Below are positions 45,678 through 54,426 of a stretch of 64,000 bases of DNA, one piece after another (the first letter of the stretch is position 1; each line of letters starts with the position of its first letter). The DNA comes from Nocardioides sp. Kera G14. Its GTDB lineage: Bacteria > Actinomycetota > Actinomycetes > Propionibacteriales > Nocardioidaceae. The DNA is taken from positions 2,542,001-2,606,000 of the forward strand of contig NZ_CP085839.1 in the NCBI RefSeq assembly GCF_020715565.1. Reading direction: 5' to 3'. The translations under genes and the position numbers were made by a program. A model generated the notes under the pieces. The model searched no databases and was not told the DNA's origin. It worked only from the letters and a program-made list of their open reading frames with translations.

Positions 45678-48278
45678 ATGCACGGCGGGATGAAGGTCTA
45701 CCGCGGCGCCGCAGCGGCTGCGCGCCACTACGTCGAGGCCGACTGCTCCCGAGCTGACGACTACTACCTGGCCGAGGGCAGTGGGCTCGCGATGCGGTTC
45801 GTCGCCCGCCGCGACGCTGAGGCCGCGGGCGTCGACATCGAACGTCGGCCCGACATGGACGGTGAGGCGTACGAGGCCTGGGTCGCCGGCATCGACCTGG
45901 AGAACGGCCGGGCGAAGGGGCGGCTGCGCAAGGACGACCAGGCGGTGCGGTTCGTCGAGGTCACCGTCAACGGGCCGAAGACCTGGTCCCTCGCGGCCGC
46001 TCTGCATGACGACATCGCCGCGGCGTACGACACCGCACAGATGGCCGCGGCCGAGGAGATCATCGCCTGGGTCGCCTCCCACTCAACTACACGTATCGGT
46101 CCACGTGGTCGGCAGGTGCAGGTGCCGGTCGAGGAGATCGAGGCCGCGGTCGTCCGCCACTTCACGTCACGGGCTGGTGATCCGCACCGGCACCTGCACC
46201 TTCAGATCAATGCCCGCGTCTGGGCTTCGACAGGCTCAACCAACGGCGGAGGGTGGCGTGGGCTTCACACCGTCGGCGTACGCGACAGCCTCGAGGCGAT
46301 CAACGGGATCGGGCACGCAGCCGTGATGACCAACCCCGACTTCCGGGCCGCGCTCGCCGCGCACGGCTACACACTCGACCCCGAGACCGGCGAGGTCACC
46401 CAACTCGCCGGCTACGCCCCGGTGTTCTCCGCGCGGTCGCGACAGATCGAGGGCAACATCGACCGTTACGAAGCCGACTGGCGACGCGACCACCCCGACC
46501 AGGAGCCAGGCCCTGCGATCCGGCGCTCGTGGGACCGTCACGCCTGGGCCGAAGCCCGCCCAGACAAGGTCGCGCCCGTGTCCGGGGTGGACCTGCGGGC
46601 CCGGTGGATCGAGGAGCTGATCGAACTCGGGTTCCGCTACCGCGACCCCACCCGTCGCCCCTCCCCCGTCCGGTCCACGCCCATCGGGGCCCTGGACCGC
46701 GACGCCCTCGCCCAGCGAGCTGTGGACCGGATCGGGGCGAAGCACTCGGCCTGGAACGCCGCCGACCTCCGCGGCGAGGTCGAGAAGCTCATCGCCGTCT
46801 CCGACGTCGTCACCAAGGGGTCGGTGCGGCGTGAGCTCGCCGAGGACCTCACCGCTCGCGCCATCGCGACCTGTGTCCCACTGGTCAACCAGCCGGACAT
46901 GCCCGAGCACGTACGGGCGCTGTCGTCGCCGGACGTGCTCGCCGTCGAATACGACCTGGTCGACCAGATCATCCGCGCCAACGCGCGCGAGAGGATCACC
47001 GTCGTCGAAGGCGCCGCCGGCGCCGGCAAGACTCGCCGGCTGGCCGCCACCCGGGAACAGGTCGAAGCCCGCGGTGGCCGGATGATCGTGGTCACCCCCA
47101 CCCGCAAAGCAGCCCAGGTAGCTGCCGACGAGATCGGCACCAAGACCAGCCCCGTGGCGAAGCTGCTGCACGACCACGGCTACCGATGGGACGACGAAGG
47201 ACACTGGGACCAGACCACACCGTCGCCGACCGCTCCGCCGCTCGATGCTCGCACCCTCCTCGTGGTCGACGAGGCCGGGATGCTCGACCAGGACAGTGCC
47301 CGCGCCCTCCTCGCATTGGCGGACGCGAGCGGAGCCCAGGTCGCGCTGGTCGGCGACCGGCACCAGCTCCCCGCCGTCGGCCGCGGCGGCGTACTGGATC
47401 TCGCAGCCCGGTTCGCCCCCGACCGACACATCGACATGGACGGCGTACGCCGCTTCACCGATCCCGCCTATGCCGGTCTCTCCCTCAAGATGCGCACCGG
47501 TGCTCAACCCGGGGAGTTGTTCGACCAACTCCTGGCCCGCGGCGAGATCGCCATCCATCCCAGCGAGGTCGAGCGCGACGATGCCCTCGCCGCCAAGGCC
47601 TCACGTGGCGAGCTCGTCGTGGCGGACACGCGTGAGCAGGTCGCCCGTCTCAACCACACCGCGCACCGGGTCCGCGTGATCACCGGAGAGGCGCGCGATG
47701 AACTCGTCACTGCCAACGGCGAGCAGCTCGGGATCGGAGACACCATCGCCACCCGCCACAACGACGCCGGGCTCGGAGTCGCCAATCGCGAGCTGTGGAC
47801 GATCGTCGACTCATCCTCCGCCGGTCTGCACGTCAAGGGCGAGAACGGGCAACGCCTCCTCCCACCCGACTACGTCCGCGAGCATGTCGAACTCGCTTAC
47901 GCCACCACCGCCTACGGCGCCCAAGGCTCGACGGTGGACACCTCCCACGTCGTGGTCGGGGAGCACACCGGCGCCGCGTCGGCGTACGTCGGGATGACCC
48001 GCGGCCGCGAACACAACACCGCCCACCTCGTCGCCGCGGACGTCGACGACGCCCGCCGGCAGTGGGTCGCCGTGTTCGCCCGCGAACGCGCCGACCTCGG
48101 ACCCACCTACGCTGCTGGCATGGCCACCGAGGCCGTTGACCGCTACGGCCCGATGCGGACCCCCTATATTCCCGCGCGTCGACCAGCACCGCGCCGGGCG
48201 TGGCCGCGTCCGGCCGCCCCGCCACCCGACCCTACCTACCCCCGACCACCGTCGTCGTCCCCTGGAATCGGGCTCTGA
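45678..48278 (+). CDS. MobF-family relaxase/helicase (TrwC/TraA-like)
   Basis: This is an 866-aa bifunctional conjugative relaxase. The N-terminal TrwC domain has the start MHGGMKVYRGAAAAARHYVE, catalytic Tyr candidates in ADDYYLAEG and the three-His metal motif HRHLHLQINARVW. The C-terminal helicase has Walker A EGAAGAGKTR, Walker B LLVVDEAGMLD, GDRHQLPAVGRGG and YATTAYGAQGSTVD. It nicks oriT and unwinds DNA for transfer. A GGAGG Shine-Dalgarno precedes the ATG at 45678. It is shorter than many TraA proteins and ends in a Pro-rich tail. Confidence 0.92.
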   Translation: MHGGMKVYRGAAAAARHYVEADCSRADDYYLAEGSGLAMRFVARRDAEAAGVDIERRPDMDGEAYEAWVAGIDLENGRAKGRLRKDDQAVRFVEVTVNGPKTWSLAAALHDDIAAAYDTAQMAAAEEIIAWVASHSTTRIGPRGRQVQVPVEEIEAAVVRHFTSRAGDPHRHLHLQINARVWASTGSTNGGGWRGLHTVGVRDSLEAINGIGHAAVMTNPDFRAALAAHGYTLDPETGEVTQLAGYAPVFSARSRQIEGNIDRYEADWRRDHPDQEPGPAIRRSWDRHAWAEARPDKVAPVSGVDLRARWIEELIELGFRYRDPTRRPSPVRSTPIGALDRDALAQRAVDRIGAKHSAWNAADLRGEVEKLIAVSDVVTKGSVRRELAEDLTARAIATCVPLVNQPDMPEHVRALSSPDVLAVEYDLVDQIIRANARERITVVEGAAGAGKTRRLAATREQVEARGGRMIVVTPTRKAAQVAADEIGTKTSPVAKLLHDHGYRWDDEGHWDQTTPSPTAPPLDARTLLVVDEAGMLDQDSARALLALADASGAQVALVGDRHQLPAVGRGGVLDLAARFAPDRHIDMDGVRRFTDPAYAGLSLKMRTGAQPGELFDQLLARGEIAIHPSEVERDDALAAKASRGELVVADTREQVARLNHTAHRVRVITGEARDELVTANGEQLGIGDTIATRHNDAGLGVANRELWTIVDSSSAGLHVKGENGQRLLPPDYVREHVELAYATTAYGAQGSTVDTSHVVVGEHTGAASAYVGMTRGREHNTAHLVAADVDDARRQWVAVFARERADLGPTYAAGMATEAVDRYGPMRTPYIPARRPAPRRAWPRPAAPPPDPTYPRPPSSSPGIGL

Positions 48279-48370
48279 GCCGCGACGGCCGCGCCGAGCC
48301 AGAATCCGGCACCTGTCGGAACCCTGCGGCATGATTGAGGCGTCCGCTTCCCCTGCCGAGAGAGACTGTC

Positions 48371-49192
48371 GTGACCGCTCTCGCACCGGAGAAGTCGGCC
48401 GTCGATCGATTCGCCGACCCGCTTTACTCTCTCGCCGAAGCGTCTCGTTTCCTCGGTTTGTCGGAGTCGACGTTCCGCTCCTGGGCACGGCGATACGACG
48501 TCCGCGTCAATGGACGCCGCGTCGTTGGCAACCCAGTCATCACCTCCCTCGGCACCCCGGGCCAACGTGCCGCCTCCATCCCCTTCGTGGGACTCGCCGA
48601 GGGCTACGCCCTCGCCGCGATCCGACGGGCGGGTGTTCCCCTTCAGCGGGTCCGGCCTGCACTGGAGCAGCTCAACAGGGAGATGGGCATCGGTCATGCG
48701 CTCGCTTCCCAGCGTCTCTACACCGACGGCGCCGAGGTGCTCTACGACTACGCGCAGCGCAATGACGGCGAGCAAGCAGAGGCCGTCAGCGACCTGGTGG
48801 TCGTCCGCCAGAACCAGCGCGTGTTCGCCGAGGTGGTCGAGAGCAATCTCAAGAGGATCACCTTCGGCGCCGACGGCTACGCCCTGGCCATTCCACTCCC
48901 GGGCTTCGAGCAAGCCGATCTCATCGCCGACGTGCGGCGCGGTTTCGGACAACCAACGTTCGCCCACGGCGGCGCGCGCCTCGAGGACGTGCTCGGCCTG
49001 TTCGATGCCGGAGAAGCAATCGCGACGGTCGCCATGGAGTTCGGCCTCACAGTGCTCGAGGTCGAGGATGCCATCCGCAACCGCCAAGAAGAGCTGACCG
49101 GAGCCATGCGTGGAGTCGCCTCTTCTTCGTTGGCCGAAGTCTCGGAGCGGTGCAGGTCCCAGAGCTACTTCGGCGCGCGGGCTGGACGCTAA
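48371..49192 (+). CDS. DUF433-type antitoxin with N-terminal HTH (VapB45-like)
   Basis: This is a 273-aa protein. A MerR-like HTH (LYSLAEASRFLGLSESTFRSWARRYD) and a C-terminal DUF433-like helix-turn-helix (GGARLEDVLGLFDAGEAIATVAMEFGLTVLEVEDAIRNRQEE) are clear. This architecture is the antitoxin partner of PIN_10/VapC45-type toxins, which it should bind and autorepress. Its last 30 or so codons overlap the toxin frame and may be abnormal because of an indel there. GTG start at 48371. Confidence 0.8.
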   Translation: MTALAPEKSAVDRFADPLYSLAEASRFLGLSESTFRSWARRYDVRVNGRRVVGNPVITSLGTPGQRAASIPFVGLAEGYALAAIRRAGVPLQRVRPALEQLNREMGIGHALASQRLYTDGAEVLYDYAQRNDGEQAEAVSDLVVVRQNQRVFAEVVESNLKRITFGADGYALAIPLPGFEQADLIADVRRGFGQPTFAHGGARLEDVLGLFDAGEAIATVAMEFGLTVLEVEDAIRNRQEELTGAMRGVASSSLAEVSERCRSQSYFGARAGR

Positions 49193-49503
49193 CGACGCTT
49201 GTCGAGCACTACGGCAAGCCGGCCGACGAGTCGATCGCCGACGTGGACTGGCTCGCTCTGTGCGGCGAGCGCGGCTGGCCGGTGCTCATGAAGTACGAGA
49301 AGCTTCGCTACCGCGCGGCGGAGGGTGAAGCCCTCATCGCAGCGGGCGTGACCGCATTCTGTCTCGCGTCCGGCAGCCTGCGCTCCGCTGAGATGGCAGG
49401 GGTCTTCATCCGACACCGAGACGTGGTCTGGGAGAAGGCAGGCACAGGCGGAGCAGCCATCTGGGTCCTCTCGCGGCAGCAGGCGCGCCTCACGGAACTC
49501 TGA
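49108..49503 (+). pseudogene. VapC45-like PIN toxin, probably inactivated
   Basis: From 49150 (GTG) the frame encodes VQVPELLRRAGWTLTTLVEHYG to WVLSRQQARLTEL, with SIADVDWLALCGERGWPVL typical of the PIN_10 family. The residues before it in this frame read FFVGRSLGA, where the family has FFVDRSLG. So the first catalytic Asp is replaced by Gly, and no start codon precedes it in frame. A 2-bp loss near 49114-49120 would explain the missing GTG/ATG. From the first usable GTG the protein (117 aa) lacks the beta-1 strand and should be inactive. Confidence 0.6.
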
Positions 49504-49522
49504 CGCTACGGACACCGGCACT

Positions 49523-50194
49523 TCAGGGCGGTGGACGCGGATCGAACCGAGAGCGCCGCGGCCGCGGCGGAGGCGGCGAAGGCGCTGGAGGTGGCGGAGG
49601 TGACAACCGCTTGGTCCTGCCGATCCGCGCCGAGGCCGCGACCCAAGCCGTTCCACTCATGAACCGCAGCGCGTCGTCTCGCGGCGCCTCCGTCGCGGTA
49701 CGGATCGCGGGCTCCCAGGCTGCACGCACGGGATCGGGCAGCTCGAGCTCGCCCCACACGTCGATCAACAGGCCGCCGTCGATCCAGCGGATCATCTGAT
49801 GCGACAGGCCGAAGCGGATCAGCTGCTCGTACGCTCCGATGCGCTCGCCGCGATCGAGCAGGTTCCATTCGCTCTTGCCGCTGTGGCCGATGAGGTCAGG
49901 CATCATCGTGATCGTCGCGAAGCACATCGGCGGGGCCACCGGCCACAGCCGGTCGGGCACGGAAAAGTCATTGATCCCCGGAGCCCGGTGCTCGGTCCAG
50001 TCGACGAACGTGCGCAGCGTGAGCTCGTGACCCGTAGCGGCGAGGATTCGGCCCGCCACCTTCAGCGAGGGCGACTTCAGACCACGCTCGTACGCCGACA
50101 GCGTTGCCTGCGACGTCCCTGCTCGTGCGGCCAGCTCGACCTGCGTCAAGCCGCACGAGCGGCGCGCTTGTTCGATCAGGTGATTCCGATCCAT
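49523..50194 (-). CDS. XRE-family regulator with unknown C-terminal domain
   Basis: This is a 223-aa protein. The N-terminal HTH (LIEQARRSCGLTQVELAARAGTSQATLSAYERG) is classical XRE. Residues 70-185 are an uncharacterised domain found with such HTHs in actinobacteria (VPDRLWPVAPPMCFATITMMPDLIG). The tail is Pro-rich. It may control the divergent excisionase-like operon at 50303. Possible antitoxin role is not excluded. Confidence 0.78.
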   Translation of the reverse strand: MDRNHLIEQARRSCGLTQVELAARAGTSQATLSAYERGLKSPSLKVAGRILAATGHELTLRTFVDWTEHRAPGINDFSVPDRLWPVAPPMCFATITMMPDLIGHSGKSEWNLLDRGERIGAYEQLIRFGLSHQMIRWIDGGLLIDVWGELELPDPVRAAWEPAIRTATEAPRDDALRFMSGTAWVAASARIGRTKRLSPPPPPAPSPPPPRPRRSRFDPRPPP

Positions 50195-50302
50195 CTGTTG
50201 ACCATAACTCCGATCGAACGTATTTGACCCTCTGAGTGGCGCGGCTCCCGCACCTCCCTGTCAGCAGCGGATCACACGGATTCGCACCAACCAGGAGGAA
50301 CC

Positions 50303-50548
50303 ATGCACAGCAACAGCGACATCCCCTTCCACGCCCGCCACGACGACGAGCTCCTGACGCTCGACGACGTCGCCGAGATCCTGATGACCCCGGTCAACAC
50401 CGTCAGGTGGTGGCGCCAGACCGGCGCCGGCCCGGAGTTCTTCAAGATCGGCCGGCGGCTCTACACGACTATCGGCGAGCTGCGCCGCTTCATCCGCGAG
50501 CAGCGCCTTGCCGCTCAGCCCGTCATCGATCGGCCGAAGGCGGTGTGA
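50303..50548 (+). CDS. Excisionase-like MerR/HTH_17 protein
   Basis: This is an 81-aa protein with a winged HTH of the HTH_17 type (LLTLDDVAEILMTPVNTVRWWRQTGAGPEFFKIGRRLYTTIGELRRFI). AGGAGG lies 6 nt upstream of ATG. Size and fold fit an Xis or a small regulator for excision or relaxase expression. It is followed by another small gene with a 2-nt gap. Confidence 0.82.
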   Translation: MHSNSDIPFHARHDDELLTLDDVAEILMTPVNTVRWWRQTGAGPEFFKIGRRLYTTIGELRRFIREQRLAAQPVIDRPKAV

Positions 50549-50550
50549 CG

Positions 50551-50856
50551 ATGCACCCGACGCGCGACTTGGCGAGGCTCGACCCGCGGCACACCTTCCT
50601 CGACGCTACCGATGTCATCCAGCGCTACGGCTGGGGAAAGACGAAGGGCTACCAGAACCTCAAGGACCGCACGCTCGTGCCGCCGCCCGCGATGACTCAC
50701 CCCGACCGCTGGCGGCTCGATCAGTTGCTGACTTGGGAGGAGAGGCGGATCAAGCTCGCCGAGGCGGCGCTGGACGCCATCGCCGCCCCCGAGCGGCAAG
50801 AGCTGACCGTGACCGACCTCCTCCCCCGGCCCAAGCGGCGACGGCGATCCGCTTAG
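50551..50856 (+). CDS. Small HTH-like protein following the excisionase-like gene
   Basis: This is a 101-aa basic protein (FLDATDVIQRYGWGKTKGYQNLKDRTLVPPPAM, then RWRLDQLLTWEERRI). The YGWGKTKGYQ stretch resembles DNA-binding helices of Xis-like or AlpA-like proteins. It starts 2 nt after the preceding stop and is in one operon with it. Function unknown. Confidence 0.65.
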   Translation: MHPTRDLARLDPRHTFLDATDVIQRYGWGKTKGYQNLKDRTLVPPPAMTHPDRWRLDQLLTWEERRIKLAEAALDAIAAPERQELTVTDLLPRPKRRRRSA

Positions 50857-51047
50857 GGCGGCGGCGGCCGGCCAGTTGACGACCTGGAACTGATCACGCC
50901 ATGAACGGGCTCGGGCGTCGATCGCAGCGGAATGACGCATCGCCGTGGGGGCCGCCTCTCGCGCTCCGGAGCCAGGCACGGGATCTCACCTCGACCTGGG
51001 CCACGGTTCCGGCCCGGTCTGAGCGCGCGATGCGCCACGATTGATTG

Positions 51048-52043
51048 GTGTCCCCTCGTCCCAAGAAGAACCGCGTCCCGATCCCCGCACACGTCGCTGC
51101 TGAGGTGTTGTTCCTGGCCGACAGGACGTGCTGCGTCTGTCGTGACCGTAATAGGCCGGTCCAGATTCACCACATCGACGACGATCCGGGCAACAACCTC
51201 GTCCAGAACCTGTCTGTGTTGTGTCTCGAATGCCACCGGGAGACGCAAATATCTGGGGGCTTCGATCGTAAGTTGGATGCCGCCCAAGTGACCCTGTACC
51301 GCGATGATTGGCTACGTGTCGTCGCTGACGCCCGAGCTACCTCAGGATCACTTCGAGACGAGGATCGGACCGTCGGTGTAGAGGTGGAGCTCGCGACTTC
51401 GCTCGCCGAGATCTATCGAGACCAGGAAGACTGGGTCGGGCTCGCGCTTCACTACTGGTCGATAGGGAATGACGACCTTGCCGCAAGGTACACGTCGAAA
51501 GCGATCGAGGCGGGCGTGTCAGTCCAGACCAAGGTGTTGTTGTGCACGCGGATTGCCGGGTGCGCGAATTTGGTCACTACGGCCGAGATCGAAGAGGCTC
51601 TCACTGATACGTCCGATTGGACCAGCCGCGCGAGGAGGCTGCGTGATCTTGGTAGAACTGCAGAGGCCGTTAGTGAGTACATCTCTGGAATCCAACGGCG
51701 CCTGAACGATGGCAACGTGTTTACCGCCGCGTACTACTTGAAGGAACTCTCGGAGTCGAGCCTGATTGCTGAGCTGTTCAAGATCGCTCTTGCGGAGTCA
51801 GTTGCAGAGGACGACCTCTGGTGGCAGCAGAGGGCGATGCAAGAGCTCGGCTGGACCGAGCAGCGGCGCAATCTCCTCCTTCAGAACGCGGAACGTATTC
51901 GCGCCGAAGGCGCGACACATTTCCTTCGAGAGCTGGCATGGGCCGAAAGCGACGAGCAGGCATACGTCAAGGCTCGTATGGATGAGGCAAGGTCGCGCGC
52001 CGCGCTGCGAGTGACTCGCGAGACCACCGGGAAGCATGACTAA
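51048..52043 (+). CDS. HNH endonuclease with helical C-terminal region
   Basis: This is a 331-aa protein. The N-terminal HNH domain has paired Cys (RTCCVCRDR, LCLECHRET) and QIHHIDDDPGNNLVQN with the catalytic His. The C-terminal 200 residues look all-helical, with TPR-like spacing (EIYRDQEDWVGLALHYWSIG, RLRDLGRTAEAVSEYISG). GC is clearly lower than the host. The fusion suggests a sensor-effector nuclease, possibly defensive; no partner gene is visible. GTG start at 51048. Confidence 0.78.
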   Translation: MSPRPKKNRVPIPAHVAAEVLFLADRTCCVCRDRNRPVQIHHIDDDPGNNLVQNLSVLCLECHRETQISGGFDRKLDAAQVTLYRDDWLRVVADARATSGSLRDEDRTVGVEVELATSLAEIYRDQEDWVGLALHYWSIGNDDLAARYTSKAIEAGVSVQTKVLLCTRIAGCANLVTTAEIEEALTDTSDWTSRARRLRDLGRTAEAVSEYISGIQRRLNDGNVFTAAYYLKELSESSLIAELFKIALAESVAEDDLWWQQRAMQELGWTEQRRNLLLQNAERIRAEGATHFLRELAWAESDEQAYVKARMDEARSRAALRVTRETTGKHD

Positions 52044-52190
52044 CGACGTCGTAACCACTAGGGGTTGCGGGCAGCGAGGAGCCGCCGTGCTCATGGCTGG
52101 TGTCGAAGCCGGTCGCCCGCGGCGAAGTGACGCAGGTTTGACTCGCGCGGACTGCGGGCCGAGTCTTTCAAACCCTCGGCCGGTCAAGGA

Positions 52191-52499
52191 CTAGGTCGGG
52201 CACTTGTTGTAGCGCGGGCGATGAAGCAGTCCTATCACCGAAGCGCCCCAAAAGTCGCTCCCAGAACGGCATAGGTCTCTTGCTACGACGGCGCTTGCCG
52301 GATAGCTCTGAACCTGCCTGACATCTCCAATACGGAGGACGCTGACTTCGTCGCGCGAGTCGGCCAACACGTAGCCCGTGAAGAAAGAACCGTCATTGGT
52401 CCTGATTGCTTCGGTCGGCAACCAAGCGATTGAGGCTGTGGCGATCAACTGTGGAACAACCATTCCCAGCCACCACGCTCTGCGCTGGGACTGCTGCAC
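52191..52499 (-). CDS. Small hypothetical protein
   Basis: A 102-aa frame (MQQSQRRAWWLGMVVPQLIATASIAWL-type start, later FFTGYVLADSRDEVSVLRIGDVRQVQSYPAS) has one hydrophobic N-terminal segment and plausible protein-like composition. It could be the 3' part of a larger membrane protein truncated by IS insertion. The flanks 52044-52190 and 52500-52556 show no gene. Confidence 0.45.
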   Translation of the reverse strand: MQQSQRRAWWLGMVVPQLIATASIAWLPTEAIRTNDGSFFTGYVLADSRDEVSVLRIGDVRQVQSYPASAVVARDLCRSGSDFWGASVIGLLHRPRYNKCPT

Positions 52500-52556
52500 G
52501 GATAGGTGACATCTGAAGCTGCGGTGACGAGGGTCGGCGCTGGAAGGATGTGCACC

Positions 52557-52853
52557 ATGCCCAAGGCGTACCCCAAGGAGTTCCGTGAGGACGTGATCCG
52601 GGTGTTCCGGGAGTCGGACGCGTCGATGGCTCAGGTCGCGAAGGACTTCGGGATCTCCGAGTCGTGCCTGCAGCGGTGGATCCAGATCGATGACAAGGCC
52701 CGCGGAGTCAGTCCGGATGCGGGTCGGCAGGCTCCGCGGGAGTCGGTTGAGACGCGTGAGTTGAAGAAGCGGGTCCGGCTCCTGGAGCAGGAGAACGAGA
52801 TCCTGCGCCGCGCAGCGGCGTACTTCGCGCAGGCGAATCTGCCGGGAAAATGA
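52557..52853 (+). CDS. IS3-family OrfA (first IS)
   Basis: This is a 98-aa HTH protein (MPKAYPKEFREDVIRVFRESDASMAQVAKDFG-type start, then SESCLQRWIQID) with a C-terminal leucine-zipper region (ELKKRVRLLEQENEILRRAAAYF). It is the DNA-binding subunit of an IS3-type transposase. It overlaps OrfB by 4 bp. Confidence 0.88.
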   Translation: MPKAYPKEFREDVIRVFRESDASMAQVAKDFGISESCLQRWIQIDDKARGVSPDAGRQAPRESVETRELKKRVRLLEQENEILRRAAAYFAQANLPGK

Positions 52854-53035
52854 TCTACCCGCTCGTCCGCGAGTTGGCCGGCGACGGTGTCCCCGTCACG
52901 GTGACGTGCCGGGTCCTGAACATCGCACGGCAGCCGTACTACCGGTGGCTCGAGCAGCCCGTGACCCACAGCGAGCTGGCCGAGGCGTATCTGGCGAACG
53001 CGATCTTCGACGCGCATCGTGATGACCCTGTCCGG
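52850..53035 (+). pseudogene. IS3-family OrfB truncated by a second IS
   Basis: The N-terminus (MIYPLVRELAGDGVPVTVTCRVLNI, then YYRWLEQPVT and AIFDAHRDDP) is a normal IS3 OrfB start. The frame then meets the end of the next IS near 53036, and no DDE catalytic domain follows on the other side. The insertion was accompanied by loss of the rest of this gene. Confidence 0.8.
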
Positions 53036-53145
53036 CCCCGAAGATCTGGTCCAGCATCCGTGTGAGCTGCTGGTTGGTCCGACCCGGTTGGGACACCGGG
53101 GTCGGGTTGTTGCGACTGGTCCACGCGCAGTGGCGGTAGGGCCTC

Positions 53146-54048
53146 TCATCGGCTACCACCACCTAGGTTGTACGGAGTCGCTTCTTGGAGCATCTTGGCG
53201 TACGCCGCCGGGGTCTGTCCCTTCAAACTCCGATGAACTCGCATCGTGTTGTACTTCTCGGTCCAGGCGTCGACGACGAACTGGACCTCGAGGATCGAGT
53301 GGTAGACCTCGTGGCCGAAGAGTTCGCGCTCCATCGTGCCGTTGAACCGCTCGTTGATGCCGTTCTGCCACGGGCTGGCCTTGGCGATGAACACCCCGCG
53401 GACCTGCTGCTCCCCGAGCCAGTCCAGCAGGCTGTCGGCGATGAACTCCCGCCCGTTGTCGGCGCGGATCAGAGTCGGCTTCCCGTGAATCTCGAACAGC
53501 TTCTCCAGATGCTCGCGCACGCCCTTGGCGCCGATACCTCGGGCGACGTGGGACCCGAGCCCGACCCGCGTGAACTCGTCGATGACGTTGAGCACCCGCA
53601 ACGGGCGCCCGTCACTGGTCCTGCGCTTGATGAAGTCATAGGACCAGACGTGATTGCGGTATCGCGCCGGCAGCCGACGCGTGGAGTTCGCGTCCTCACC
53701 CACCGCCTTCTGACCTGAGGCTTTCACCTTGCGCGGGGGCACTTGCAGCCCCTCGCGGCGCCACAACCGCTCGATGCGCTTCTTGTTCACCGGCCAGCCC
53801 TCAGCGACCAGCAGCCCGTGGATCATCCGATAGCCCCACTTCGGATGCTCCAGGCTCAACGCGTGCATCCGCTCCACCAGCTTGGCCTCCAGATCGGTGG
53901 GCCTCGGCTCGTAGCGATTGCTCGACCTGTGCTGCCCGACCAGCCGGCAGGCACGGCGCTCGCTGACCTTGTACTTCTTGATCAGCATCGCCACCGCGTC
54001 CCGCCGCCGGGCCGGGCTCAGAAGTTTCCCTTCGACAGATCCTTCAAC
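53146..54048 (-). CDS. IS3-family OrfB, DDE transposase (made by -1 frameshift)
   Basis: The catalytic domain shows the first Asp in VWSYDFIKRRTSDGRP, the second in LIRADNGREFIADS and the Glu in NGINERFNGTMERELF. The preceding HTH_21 region reads SLEHPKWGYRMIHGLLVAEGW. It is intact. The frame has no own start near its beginning; it is joined to OrfA by slippage at the GGGAAAC heptamer. Confidence 0.88.
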   Translation of the reverse strand, partial: VEGSVEGKLLSPARRRDAVAMLIKKYKVSERRACRLVGQHRSSNRYEPRPTDLEAKLVERMHALSLEHPKWGYRMIHGLLVAEGWPVNKKRIERLWRREGLQVPPRKVKASGQKAVGEDANSTRRLPARYRNHVWSYDFIKRRTSDGRPLRVLNVIDEFTRVGLGSHVARGIGAKGVREHLEKLFEIHGKPTLIRADNGREFIADSLLDWLGEQQVRGVFIAKASPWQNGINERFNGTMERELFGHEVYHSILEVQFVVDAWTEKYNTMRVHRSLKGQTPAAYAKMLQEATPYNLGGGSR

Positions 54049-54299
54049 ATCGAGATGTCCAACGCCTGCTCGGCCACGATCCGCTTCAGACGGGCATTCT
54101 CCTGCTCCAGCGTCTTCAGCCGGATCGCCTCGTCCTCCTTCATCGCGCCGTACTTCTGACGCCACCGGTAGAACGTCTGCTCGCTGACCCCGAGCTTCTT
54201 GCACACCTGCGGGATCGTCGCGCCCTGGGCCTGGAGCTTCTCCGCATCACGCAACCGCGCGACGATCTGCTCCGGACTCAACCTCTTCGCTGCAGCCAT
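54018..54299 (-). CDS. IS3-family OrfA (second IS)
   Basis: This is a 93-aa HTH protein (AAAKRLSPEQIVARLRDAEK, then VSEQTFYRWRQKYGAM) with leucine-zipper end. Its last codons contain GGGAAAC (54024-54030, minus strand) read as G GGA AAC, a canonical -1 slippery heptamer. Slippage gives the OrfAB fusion transposase. Confidence 0.9.
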   Translation of the reverse strand: MAAAKRLSPEQIVARLRDAEKLQAQGATIPQVCKKLGVSEQTFYRWRQKYGAMKEDEAIRLKTLEQENARLKRIVAEQALDISMLKDLSKGNF

Positions 54300-54374
54300 C
54301 GAGTACTGACACCGGTCCTCTCACTTGTAGAGCAAGCCTCACAAGAACTGGACCGATCTACGGGGGGCCGCACA

Positions 54375-54425
54375 TCTCGATAATCCTGTTCTTCCGCAAC
54401 ACGCGGAACCCGGATATTATCGAGA
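54375..54425. promoter_or_regulatory. Palindromic operator of the AbiE-type operon
   Basis: TCTCGATAAT (54375-54384) and ATTATCGAGA (54416-54425) form a perfect 10-bp inverted repeat with 31 bp between; inside it TTCCG and CGGAA form a second dyad. The downstream arm ends one base before the ATG of the AbiEi-like gene. AbiEi antitoxins of known systems bind inverted repeats in their own promoter. Confidence 0.65.
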
Positions 54426-54426
54426 A

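Larger units (their letters stand above)
53036..54367. mobile_element. IS3-family (IS407-like) element inserted in the first IS
   Basis: The left end reads CCCCGAAGATCTGGTCCAG and the right end, complemented, reads CCCCCCGTAGATCGGTCCAG, so they are imperfect terminal inverted repeats. Between them lie OrfA and OrfB on the minus strand. Boundaries are good to a few bases. Confidence 0.65.
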
